Assembly (NCBI GenBank): GCA_001805005.1
Contig: MHDO01000142.1
Coordinates: 1 to 10,124 of the forward strand
DNA from: Nitrospinae bacterium RIFCSPLOWO2_12_39_16
Lineage (GTDB): Bacteria > Nitrospinota > Nitrospinia > UBA9942
Length of the DNA: 10,124 bases
Reading direction: 5' to 3'
In this document: positions 1 to 5,367 of the stretch, one piece after another
Position numbering within the stretch: the stretch's first letter is position 1
How the letters are laid out: every line of letters starts with the position of its first letter
Translations under genes and position numbers: made by a program
The notes under the pieces: generated by a model
Told to the model about the DNA's origin: nothing
Seen by the model: only the letters and a program-made list of their open reading frames with translations
The model's database searches: none

Positions 1-695
1 AAATTAACAGCTCCACTATAGAGAGCCTTTCCAACTATCACCCCGGTCACTCCATGTTTTTTTAGTTTCATAATATTTTTTATATCGTTAATATCCGACA
101 CCCCTCCTGATGCAATTACGGGAATGCTAATTGATTTTGCAAAAGACTTAATTGAATCTATATTGGGTCCTGAAAGAGTTCCATCCCTGCTTATATCCGT
201 ATATATAATACCTGATATGCCCATCCCTTCAAACCTTTTTGCCAATGTAGAGGCAGATGTCTCAGTAACATCTTCCCACCCCCTCACTGCCACATTACCA
301 TTTTTAGCATCTATTCCCACGATAATCCTTTCAGGAAACATCTTGCAGACTTCACTAATAAGGATAGGATTTTCCCATGCAACTGTCCCAATTATAACCT
401 TTTTAGCCCCTATGGAAAAATACTCTTTTATAGTTTCTATATTTCTTACTCCTCCGCCAACTTCCAGAGGAATTTTTACTGATTTTATTATATTACCTAT
501 AATCTCTTTATTTTTTGGGACACCAGATACAGCACCATCTAAATCTACAATATGAAGAAACTCAGCCCCCTCATCCTCCCATCTCTTTGCAACTGATACA
601 GGGTCATCTGAATACACAGTCTCCTTATCCATCCTCCCCTGAAAAAGCCTCACACATTTGCCACTTTTTATATCAATTGCTGGAATTATTAACAT
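1..695 (-). CDS. hisA: HisA, ProFAR isomerase (3' end cut by window edge)
   Basis: Phosphoribosylformimino-5-aminoimidazole carboxamide ribotide isomerase, a cytoplasmic (beta/alpha)8-barrel enzyme that performs the Amadori rearrangement of step four of histidine synthesis. The visible 231 codons start with MLIIPAIDIK, the HisA N-terminus. Asp8 is the expected catalytic base and Asp129 in VGIDAKNG the likely acid. The phosphate-binding segments LEVGGGV (78-83), TDISRDGT (166-173), IASGGVS (194-200) and VIVGKALY (219-226) are all present. The family is about 240 residues long, so only some ten residues are missing. The frame is intact, including across the A-run at 641-645. No clear Shine-Dalgarno lies before the ATG at 695-693. 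No hisH lies upstream, so hisA seems to be the first gene of a leftward unit here. It is divergent from the polysaccharide genes and marks the boundary with housekeeping DNA. Identification is secure from motifs. Confidence 0.96.
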   Translation of the reverse strand, partial: MLIIPAIDIKSGKCVRLFQGRMDKETVYSDDPVSVAKRWEDEGAEFLHIVDLDGAVSGVPKNKEIIGNIIKSVKIPLEVGGGVRNIETIKEYFSIGAKKVIIGTVAWENPILISEVCKMFPERIIVGIDAKNGNVAVRGWEDVTETSASTLAKRFEGMGISGIIYTDISRDGTLSGPNIDSIKSFAKSISIPVIASGGVSDINDIKNIMKLKKHGVTGVIVGKALYSGAVN

Positions 696-711
696 TTTTA
701 TAGTTTATTGC

Positions 712-739
712 TCTATAAGGAAGTATTTAACCAATACAA
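712..739 (-). promoter_or_regulatory. Possible weak promoter of hisA
   Basis: On the minus strand TTGTAT (739-734) and TATAGA (717-712) are separated by 16 bases, a weak sigma-70-like pair ending about 16 bases before the hisA start codon. The leader would be very short. The region is AT-rich, so a chance match is quite possible. Confidence 0.2.
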
Positions 740-745
740 GAATGT

Positions 746-880
746 TTAGGCAGTACTCTTCTCCATCTGTAAAAATGATACCTCAGAAATATTAGCCTGT
801 TCCTTTGCATGTTCAATGGTCATACTTACAATGTTACCTTCCCATGAACTTGCTTCAGGGTCAGGGTTATATAGAGAATA
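746..880 (-). pseudogene. Possible decayed coding fragment (methyltransferase-like wording, very weak)
   Basis: A short open stretch on the minus strand runs from just after a TGA (883-881) to a TAA (748-746). Its last 25 codons, from an ATG at 823, include IEHAKEQANISEVSFLQ. This resembles the loop and beta-strand after the SAM-binding motif of class I methyltransferases, which often reads like 'MIEKAKEKA..NVEFIQGD'. No glycine-rich SAM motif is seen upstream and the next bases are full of stops, so at best it is a gene remnant. No Shine-Dalgarno was seen. It may equally be non-coding DNA with a chance resemblance. Confidence 0.15.
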
Positions 881-894
881 TCAAGACAATTATA

Positions 895-1008
895 TCAGAA
901 ACATACTATCACATTTCTCTGTTTTTCACTACATTCACAAATCCCTTTCGTCTTAAAACCTGTGCTGAAAAGTTTTTATTCAGTCCAATCTAAGGGGTTC
1001 AGTCCAAG
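895..1008 (-). pseudogene. Possible decayed coding fragment with an internal stop, family unknown
   Basis: In one minus-strand frame ten codons reading LGLNPLDWTE (1008-979) are followed by a TAA (978-976). Another 26 codons follow in the same frame, starting KLFSTGFKTKG and ending in TGA at 897-895. The text looks protein-like but contains a stop and has no start codon or Shine-Dalgarno. I do not recognise the family. Together with the fragment at 746-880 it hints at a broken gene between hisA and the polysaccharide operon. Alternatively it is simple intergenic sequence. Confidence 0.15.
979..1007. repeat. Direct repeat pair of 10 bp (TTCAGTCCAA)
   Basis: TTCAGTCCAA occurs at 979-988 and again at 998-1007, a 19-bp period. 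Two turns of the helix would place both copies on the same face, which can be a protein-binding arrangement. It could also be the trace of a small duplication in decaying DNA. No gene start lies close enough to say what it would control. Confidence 0.4.
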
Positions 1009-1049
1009 CATATTTTCCTTCCTGCCACATCTCAAAGGCTAAAAAAAAC

Positions 1050-1061
1050 CGAAAATTTTCG
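1050..1061. repeat. Perfect 12-bp palindrome (CGAAAATTTTCG)
   Basis: CGAAAATTTTCG at 1050-1061 equals its own reverse complement. Right after it TGATTTTTG occurs twice (1062-1070 and 1077-1085). The palindrome lies 27 bases before the TTGACA of the best promoter-like pair of the gap, so an operator is conceivable. It has no loop, so it is not a terminator. Confidence 0.4.
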
Positions 1062-1088
1062 TGATTTTTGACTTTATGATTTTTGGTC

Positions 1089-1118
1089 TTGACAGCTTCT
1101 TTTTCGTAGGTCTATACT
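1089..1118 (+). promoter_or_regulatory. Sigma-70-like promoter without an evident gene
   Basis: A perfect TTGACA (1089-1094) is followed after 18 bases by TATACT (1113-1118). This is the best -35/-10 pair in the gap, yet no convincing gene follows. The open frame at 1061-1309 starts upstream of this promoter, has no Shine-Dalgarno and resembles no family I know. The promoter could serve a small RNA or be a relic of a lost gene. Confidence 0.3.
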
Positions 1119-1400
1119 ACAAATCACAAAAACAATTAACTACTACTGATCTTAACCGGAACATCAATCCTGACACAGTTAAAACAATGCAAGTCAAGCT
1201 CGCCAATTGTCAAGTATTACAAACTGTTGCACCACTTCATAACAATGTAAAGCAAGTGAGTTCATCAGATAGAACTTTAGATATTATAGATTATAAATAT
1301 ACCCGTTAGCAGCTAATCAATATATTCTTACATTTCCTATGCCAATTATACAATTTTTAAATAATGTAATTTAAAATGTTTAAAACTGTTGTAAATCGTA

Positions 1401-1429
1401 TTGAAAAATTATAGTTATTGTGTAATAAT
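1401..1429 (+). promoter_or_regulatory. Candidate upstream promoter of the polysaccharide operon
   Basis: TTGAAA (1401-1406) and AATAAT (1424-1429) are spaced by 17 bases, each one mismatch from consensus. Transcription would start near 1436 and give a leader of about 230 bases holding the hairpin at 1491-1515 and the ops-like motif at 1620-1630. Long leaders are usual for JUMPStart operons. AT-rich DNA makes chance matches common. Confidence 0.3.
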
Positions 1430-1490
1430 ATCGCAGTAACGTGGGTGGTTGCTTGTGAGACTCTAATTTTCATGAATTTTAGATAAAGAA

Positions 1491-1515
1491 ACCCCTGAAT
1501 GACTTTTTCAGGGGT
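1491..1515 (-). terminator. Stem-loop, possibly a leftward terminator or a leader hairpin
   Basis: ACCCCTGAA (1491-1499) pairs perfectly with TTCAGGGGT (1507-1515) around a 7-base loop. Read on the minus strand, the stem is followed by the T-rich TTCTTTATCT, as in a weak intrinsic terminator. On the plus strand it is followed by CTCAAATTGA and lacks a U-tract. No minus-strand gene lies to its right, so it may insulate against antisense transcription. It could also act as a structured element in the operon leader. Confidence 0.45.
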
Positions 1516-1592
1516 CTCAAATTGATAAAGGCAGTCTCCTTTTTTAGAATGGGAGGGATATCTTCAACTATAGGAAGGCTCTTTACTAAGTT

Positions 1593-1601
1593 TGTTATAA
1601 T
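1593..1601 (+). promoter_or_regulatory. Extended -10 promoter element before rfbF
   Basis: TGTTATAAT is a perfect extended -10 (TGnTATAAT), which can work without a good -35; none is seen at the right distance. Transcription would start near 1608, about 60 bases before rfbF. The ops-like motif would then lie only some 12 bases into the transcript, closer than usual, so the upstream candidate at 1401-1429 remains an alternative. Confidence 0.45.
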
Positions 1602-1609
1602 CAATTAAT

Positions 1610-1630
1610 CTGTTAAGTAGGCAGTAGTGG
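1610..1630 (+). promoter_or_regulatory. JUMPStart/ops-like element in the operon leader
   Basis: CTGTTAAG (1610-1617) is identical to the central part of the enterobacterial JUMPStart sequence. GGCAGTAGTGG (1620-1630) matches 8 of 11 bases of its ops part, GGCGGTAGCGT, recalled from memory. The two parts are in the right order but only two bases apart instead of five. In enteric bacteria ops recruits the NusG paralogue RfaH to polymerase so that long glycan operons are read to the end. The position just before a long polysaccharide operon fits that role. The divergence and the unknown host keep this tentative. Confidence 0.4.
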
Positions 1631-1666
1631 GTTAGTAATAAAATTATATAACACTGGAGTGAGAAG

Positions 1667-2437
1667 ATGAAAGTAGTTATTTTGGCTGGCGGTTTGGGTA
1701 CACGACTTGCTGAAGAGACAGAAATAAAACCTAAACCAATGGTTGAGATAGGTGGAAAACCAATTTTATGGCATATAATGAAAATCTATTCTCATTATGG
1801 ATTCAACGACTTTATTATATGCCTCGGCTATAAGGGGTATTATATTAAGGAATATTTTGCCCACTATTTTCTCCATGAATCGGATGTTACCTTTGATTTT
1901 GGAAATTCTAACGAACAAATCATTCATCAACATTCGGTAGAACAATGGAGGGTTACCCTTGTTAATACGGGGATTGAAACCATGACCGGTGGCAGGGTTA
2001 AGAGGATACGACCTTATGTTGGAAATGAAACTTTTATGCTTACTTATGGTGACGGCGTTTCGAATATTAATATTAAGGATCTTGTTTCCTACCATAAGAG
2101 CCACGGCAAATTGGCCACTATTACCTCAACCCAGCCGAGCGGCAGATTCGGAGCATTGGTAATAAAAAACAACAACGTCCAGGGGTTTCAGGAAAAGCCC
2201 AAAGGCGATGGTGGTTGGATCAATGCAGGTTTCTTTGTAATGGAGCCTAATATCTTTGACTATATTGAGGGAGATAAAACCATGCTGGAAAGAGAGCCTT
2301 TGGAAAACATGGCTAGAGACGAAGAACTTATGGTGTATAAACATACTGGTTTTTGGCAGCCTATGGATACGCTACGCGACAGAACCCACCTTGAAGAACT
2401 ATGGAAGTCAGGGAATGCCCCGTGGAAGGTCTGGTAA
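1667..2437 (+). CDS. rfbF: Glucose-1-phosphate cytidylyltransferase
   Basis: Makes CDP-glucose from CTP and glucose 1-phosphate in the cytoplasm, the entry step to CDP-6-deoxy and 3,6-dideoxy sugars of O-antigens. The 256 residues match the family's usual length. Motifs in order: the nucleotide-binding loop GGLGTRL (8-14), KPKPMVEIGGKP (21-32), YGDGV (127-131) with the metal-binding Asp129, FQEKP (174-178), GGWINAGFFV (182-191), and QPMDTLRDR (231-239). The GGW.NAGFFV and QPMDT segments are typical of RfbF and separate it from RmlA and GalU. The ATG at 1667 has GGAGTGA (1656-1662) just upstream. It is the first gene of the rightward operon, and its stop shares one base with the rfbG start, so the two are probably translationally coupled. 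Assignment is firm. Confidence 0.96.
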   Translation: MKVVILAGGLGTRLAEETEIKPKPMVEIGGKPILWHIMKIYSHYGFNDFIICLGYKGYYIKEYFAHYFLHESDVTFDFGNSNEQIIHQHSVEQWRVTLVNTGIETMTGGRVKRIRPYVGNETFMLTYGDGVSNINIKDLVSYHKSHGKLATITSTQPSGRFGALVIKNNNVQGFQEKPKGDGGWINAGFFVMEPNIFDYIEGDKTMLEREPLENMARDEELMVYKHTGFWQPMDTLRDRTHLEELWKSGNAPWKVW

Positions 2438-3519
2438 TGAAGCTTGATTTTTGGAGAGGTAAAAAGGTTTTCATTACAGGTCATACGGGGTTCAAAGGGT
2501 CATGGATTTCTCTCTGGCTCCATTCTTTAGGAGCAGAGATTAAGGGTTACGCACTGAATCCGTCAACGGAACCGAGTTTATTTAAGCTATGCAAGATTGA
2601 TAAACTTGTCCATTCAAACATAGCGGATATAAGGGATGCCTCTTCTTTAAAGAAAGCAGTGTACGAAACATTACCTGATATAGTTTTTCACATGGCGGCT
2701 CAACCTTTAGTGCGTGAATCATATAAAAACCCGGCGGATACGTATGCTATTAATGTCTTAGGTACCGTTAACTTATTAGAGGCAGTGCGCGTCTGCAAGA
2801 GCGTGAAGGCTGTTGTTAACATTACAACTGATAAATGTTATGAGAATAAGGAATGGGTTTGGGGGTATAGAGAAAATGATTCCCTGGGAGGATATGATCC
2901 GTATTCAAGCAGCAAGGCATGTTCAGAACTCGTAACATCTGCCTATCGCAGCTCCTTTTTTAATCCGATGAATTATGCAACTCATAGTGTTGGTGTAGCC
3001 TCCGCAAGAGCGGGAAATGTTATTGGCGGTGGCGACTGGGCCACAGATAGACTTATCCCCGATTGCGTGAGGGCTATTTTGAAAGGTGAAAAGATAGTGA
3101 TCAGAAATCCTAATGCCATACGGCCCTGGCAGCATGTTTTAGAACCACTTAGCGGCTATCTTGCTTTGGCACAGAAACTTTATAAGGGTAGCCTCAAATA
3201 TGCCAAAGCGTGGAATTTCGGTCCCGATGATAGTGATGCAAAGCCAGTTGAGTGGATAGTTAAGATGATATGTGAAAAGTGGGGGGAGAATGCTTCTTAC
3301 GAAATAGATAAGGGGGCGCATCCACATGAAGCTCACTACTTAAAACTTGACTGTTCAAAGGCAAAGATGGAACTGGGATGGCATCCCCGTTGGAACTTAG
3401 AGAAGGCCATAGACAGCATTATAGACTGGACAAAGACATATAGGGAAAATAAAAACTTGAGGGAGAAATGCATTGAACAGATAGAAGAGTATTCAGAGTG
3501 CAAAGTTAAGGTCTTTTAA
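2437..3519 (+). CDS. rfbG: CDP-glucose 4,6-dehydratase
   Basis: Converts CDP-glucose to CDP-4-keto-6-deoxyglucose using tightly bound NAD. It is an extended short-chain dehydrogenase of 360 residues, the normal family length. Visible motifs are the Rossmann loop GHTGFKG (15-21), TTDKCYENKEW (130-140) with the catalytic Thr-Asp-Lys (131-133), DPYSSSK with Tyr156 and Lys160, and SARAGNVIGGGDW followed by RP.QHVLEP in the substrate half. The frame is open from an earlier ATG at 2401. The ATG at 2437 is chosen because it is preceded by GGAAGG (2424-2429) and gives MKLDFWRGKKVFITG, the usual start; the first base of this ATG is the last base of the rfbF stop. The stop codon lies inside the first copy of a 13-bp tandem duplication. 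With rfbF it supplies the keto sugar; no rfbH follows. Confidence 0.96.
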   Translation: MKLDFWRGKKVFITGHTGFKGSWISLWLHSLGAEIKGYALNPSTEPSLFKLCKIDKLVHSNIADIRDASSLKKAVYETLPDIVFHMAAQPLVRESYKNPADTYAINVLGTVNLLEAVRVCKSVKAVVNITTDKCYENKEWVWGYRENDSLGGYDPYSSSKACSELVTSAYRSSFFNPMNYATHSVGVASARAGNVIGGGDWATDRLIPDCVRAILKGEKIVIRNPNAIRPWQHVLEPLSGYLALAQKLYKGSLKYAKAWNFGPDDSDAKPVEWIVKMICEKWGENASYEIDKGAHPHEAHYLKLDCSKAKMELGWHPRWNLEKAIDSIIDWTKTYRENKNLREKCIEQIEEYSECKVKVF

Positions 3520-3533
3520 CAAGGTCTTTTAAC
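3508..3533 (+). repeat. Tandem 13-bp duplication over the rfbG stop
   Basis: AAGGTCTTTTAAC occurs at 3508-3520 and again, without a gap or mismatch, at 3521-3533. The first copy carries the last rfbG codons and the TAA. The second is intergenic. This looks like a recent slipped-strand duplication, since identity is complete. Confidence 0.85.
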
Positions 3534-3566
3534 ATTGAATTTTATATACGAGGAGGAAAAGAAATT

Positions 3567-4712
3567 ATGAATCGTGATTTTTTAGAAGATTTGTTTATAC
3601 TCGAAATGACAAACAACCATCAAGGCGATGTAAACCGTGGTTTGGAAATCATTCGACAGTTTTCACGTATAGTTAGATTTAATAATGTGAGGGCTGCTAT
3701 AAAACTTCAGTTTAGGAATTTTGATACTTTTATACATAAGGATTTTGTTGACCGTGAAGATATATATTATATAAAGAGGATAAAAAACACAAAATTATCT
3801 GTAGAAGACTATGTGGCTCTTGTTGAAGGAATAAAAAAATCAGGATGTATTCCATTAGCTACCCCATTTGATGAAAAATCAGTTGATTTAATAGAAGATT
3901 TAAACCTACCTGTAATTAAAGTTGCAAGTTCCGGATGTAACGATTGGATGTTGATTGAAAGGATAGCTAAGGCCAGAAAACCGGTAGTTATCTCAATTGG
4001 AGGCATGTCATTGAAAGATATGGACGATATGGTTACTTTTTTTGAAAACAGAAACATTCCATTATCAATTTGCCACTGTATTGCCGCTTATCCAACTGAA
4101 GACAGTGAACTGCAATTAAATCAGATTGATTTTCTTAAAAGAAGATATCCTAATCATGTTATTGGCTTATCAGTACATGAATATCGTGATTGGCAATCAT
4201 CAATTATCGCTGGATATGCAAAAGGAGCGCGATTATTTGAAAGGCATATAGATATCAATACCGATGGTTTTAAAGTGGCATCTTATTCATCTCTCCCGGA
4301 ACAGATAGATGTATGGTTCAAGGCATGGCATCATGCCAGGTTAATATGCGGTAATTCAGCAGAAAACAGGTTGTTGCCTATAGAAAAAGAAACAAATTAC
4401 TTAAACTCTTACATACGTGGTATTTATGCTAAAAGAGACATTCAAGCCGGAGAGATGTTATCAGAGGGAGATATCTACTTATCTGTGCCCTTACTAAAAG
4501 GACAAATATCATGCAGGGAATTAATGCTTGGTCGTTCAGGGCATAAGGTAATAAAACATATCGGTGTGAATCAACCTATTATGATTGACAGTGTAGATAC
4601 GCCATATGCTGATAATGAATCATTAATGAAAGTTATATACGAAAGAGGGCTTGATCCGAGTGAAACATGCAAGAGTAACAACAAAGATCAGCTAAGGCAG
4701 CTTCGTGGCTAA
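3567..4712 (+). CDS. NeuB-family PEP-condensing synthase (sialic-acid-synthase-like)
   Basis: Members join phosphoenolpyruvate to an aldose and give a 2-keto-3-deoxy acid such as sialic, legionaminic or pseudaminic acid. The 381-residue protein has the NeuB TIM barrel (about 8-265) and a C-terminal SAF/antifreeze-like domain (about 283-345, RGIYAKRDIQAGEML). Expected active-site positions are kept: Glu13 in LEMTNNHQGD, Lys47 in KLQFR, His204 in GLSVHEYRDW and His227 in ERHIDI (the likely metal pair), and Arg284 at the SAF start. The wording NNHQGD, KLQFRNFDTF and ERHIDINTDG differs from classic NeuB (INHNG, GLSDHT, EKHFT). This points to a separate subfamily whose aldose is unknown. AGGAGG before ATG 3567 is the strongest ribosome site of the operon. 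The last 8 bases overlap the next gene. No CMP-transferase or NeuC is seen, so a true sialic acid is not indicated. Confidence 0.85.
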   Translation: MNRDFLEDLFILEMTNNHQGDVNRGLEIIRQFSRIVRFNNVRAAIKLQFRNFDTFIHKDFVDREDIYYIKRIKNTKLSVEDYVALVEGIKKSGCIPLATPFDEKSVDLIEDLNLPVIKVASSGCNDWMLIERIAKARKPVVISIGGMSLKDMDDMVTFFENRNIPLSICHCIAAYPTEDSELQLNQIDFLKRRYPNHVIGLSVHEYRDWQSSIIAGYAKGARLFERHIDINTDGFKVASYSSLPEQIDVWFKAWHHARLICGNSAENRLLPIEKETNYLNSYIRGIYAKRDIQAGEMLSEGDIYLSVPLLKGQISCRELMLGRSGHKVIKHIGVNQPIMIDSVDTPYADNESLMKVIYERGLDPSETCKSNNKDQLRQLRG

Positions 4713-5367
4713 GAAAACAGTTTTATTAACAGGCGCAAGTAAAGGTATTGGTAAGGCAATAAAGGAGGTGTTGGAAGCATCTGGAAAATATAATTTACTG
4801 ACACCTTCAAGCAGCGATCTTAATTTGGGAAATCTTGAAAGTATTAAAGATTTTTTTAATGATCAGCATATTGATGTAGTAATAAATAATGCCGGGATTA
4901 ATATACTTAACCCGATTGAAGAGATCAGCCACGAAACTATCGACTCCATGTTTCATGTTAATCTGATTGCCCCATTAATTTTAATACAAAAAGCTGTTCC
5001 CTTCATGAAAAAACAGCAATACGGCCGCATAATAAATATTAGTTCAATATGGGGAGTTAGATCAAAAGAGTTTAGAACTTTATATTCCGCTACTAAATTC
5101 GGACTAAACGGTATAACAAAGGCATTGTCAAGAGAGTTAGGAGAATACAATATCCTCATAAATTCTGTATGCCCGGGATTTGTCAACACCGAGCTGACAA
5201 AGAAAAACATACCTTTTTCGGAACAAGAGGAGATTAAAAAAAATATACCTTTAAAAAGATTTGCAGAGCCGTCTGAAATTGCTAATATAGTCGAATTTCT
5301 GATTTCCGACAAAAATACTTATATAACAGGTCAAACGATAGTGGTAGATGGGGGATTCACAGCATGA
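4705..5367 (+). CDS. Short-chain dehydrogenase/reductase
   Basis: A classical SDR of 220 residues, a little shorter than the usual 250, that should oxidise or reduce a hydroxyl or ketone with NAD(P)(H) in the cytoplasm. Motifs are complete: TGASKGIG (9-16) for the cofactor, NNAG (61-64), Asn86, Ser114 in NISSIWG, Tyr127 and Lys131 in LYSATK, and PG (157-158). The C-terminus TGQTIVVDGGFTA (208-220) is the FabG-like ending. The start is a GTG at 4705 inside the end of the NeuB-like gene (8-base overlap), with AAGG at 4694-4697 ahead of it; no ATG fits. Its own stop overlaps the next start (ATGA). Lying between the NeuB-like and DHQS-like genes, it most likely acts on an intermediate of the same pathway. 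The substrate cannot be read from the sequence. Confidence 0.88.
   Translation: MAKKTVLLTGASKGIGKAIKEVLEASGKYNLLTPSSSDLNLGNLESIKDFFNDQHIDVVINNAGINILNPIEEISHETIDSMFHVNLIAPLILIQKAVPFMKKQQYGRIINISSIWGVRSKEFRTLYSATKFGLNGITKALSRELGEYNILINSVCPGFVNTELTKKNIPFSEQEEIKKNIPLKRFAEPSEIANIVEFLISDKNTYITGQTIVVDGGFTA

Larger units (their letters stand above)
696..1609. other. Gene-poor gap between hisA and the polysaccharide operon
   Basis: This AT-rich stretch has no gene I can support. Short open frames at 805-993 and 1061-1309 (plus) lack Shine-Dalgarno sites and have low-complexity translations unlike any family I recognise. It does hold two coding-like fragments on the minus strand, a 10-bp direct repeat, a 12-bp palindrome, promoter-like pairs and a hairpin, each listed separately. 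No tRNA, rRNA, CRISPR repeat or insertion-sequence end was recognised. The mixture suits an old insertion or deletion scar at the edge of a variable surface-glycan locus. Confidence 0.6.

Noticed and set aside
124..555. 143-codon open frame on the plus strand
   Set aside because: It lies antisense to hisA, has no Shine-Dalgarno, and its translation shows no family features.
636..650. Apparent frameshift near codon 18 of hisA
   Set aside because: A first reading counted four A's in the run at 642-645; the run has five (642-646 region of GAAAAAG) and with the right count the frame RLFQGRMDKETVYSDDP is continuous.
1061..1309. 82-codon open frame in the gap
   Set aside because: No ribosome site, start upstream of the only good promoter, and no recognisable motif; it is more likely non-coding.
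1335..1360. Sigma-54-like TGGCAT box on the minus strand
   Set aside because: The matching TTGC element is absent at the required distance.
2401..2436. Longer rfbG start at ATG 2401
   Set aside because: It would add 12 residues overlapping rfbF; the ATG at 2437 has a good GGAAGG site and gives the conserved N-terminus.
3520..3566. Internal promoter before the NeuB-like gene
   Set aside because: A TATATA at 3543-3548 is present but no convincing -35 stands at the right distance; the strong AGGAGG suffices to explain expression from the operon transcript.
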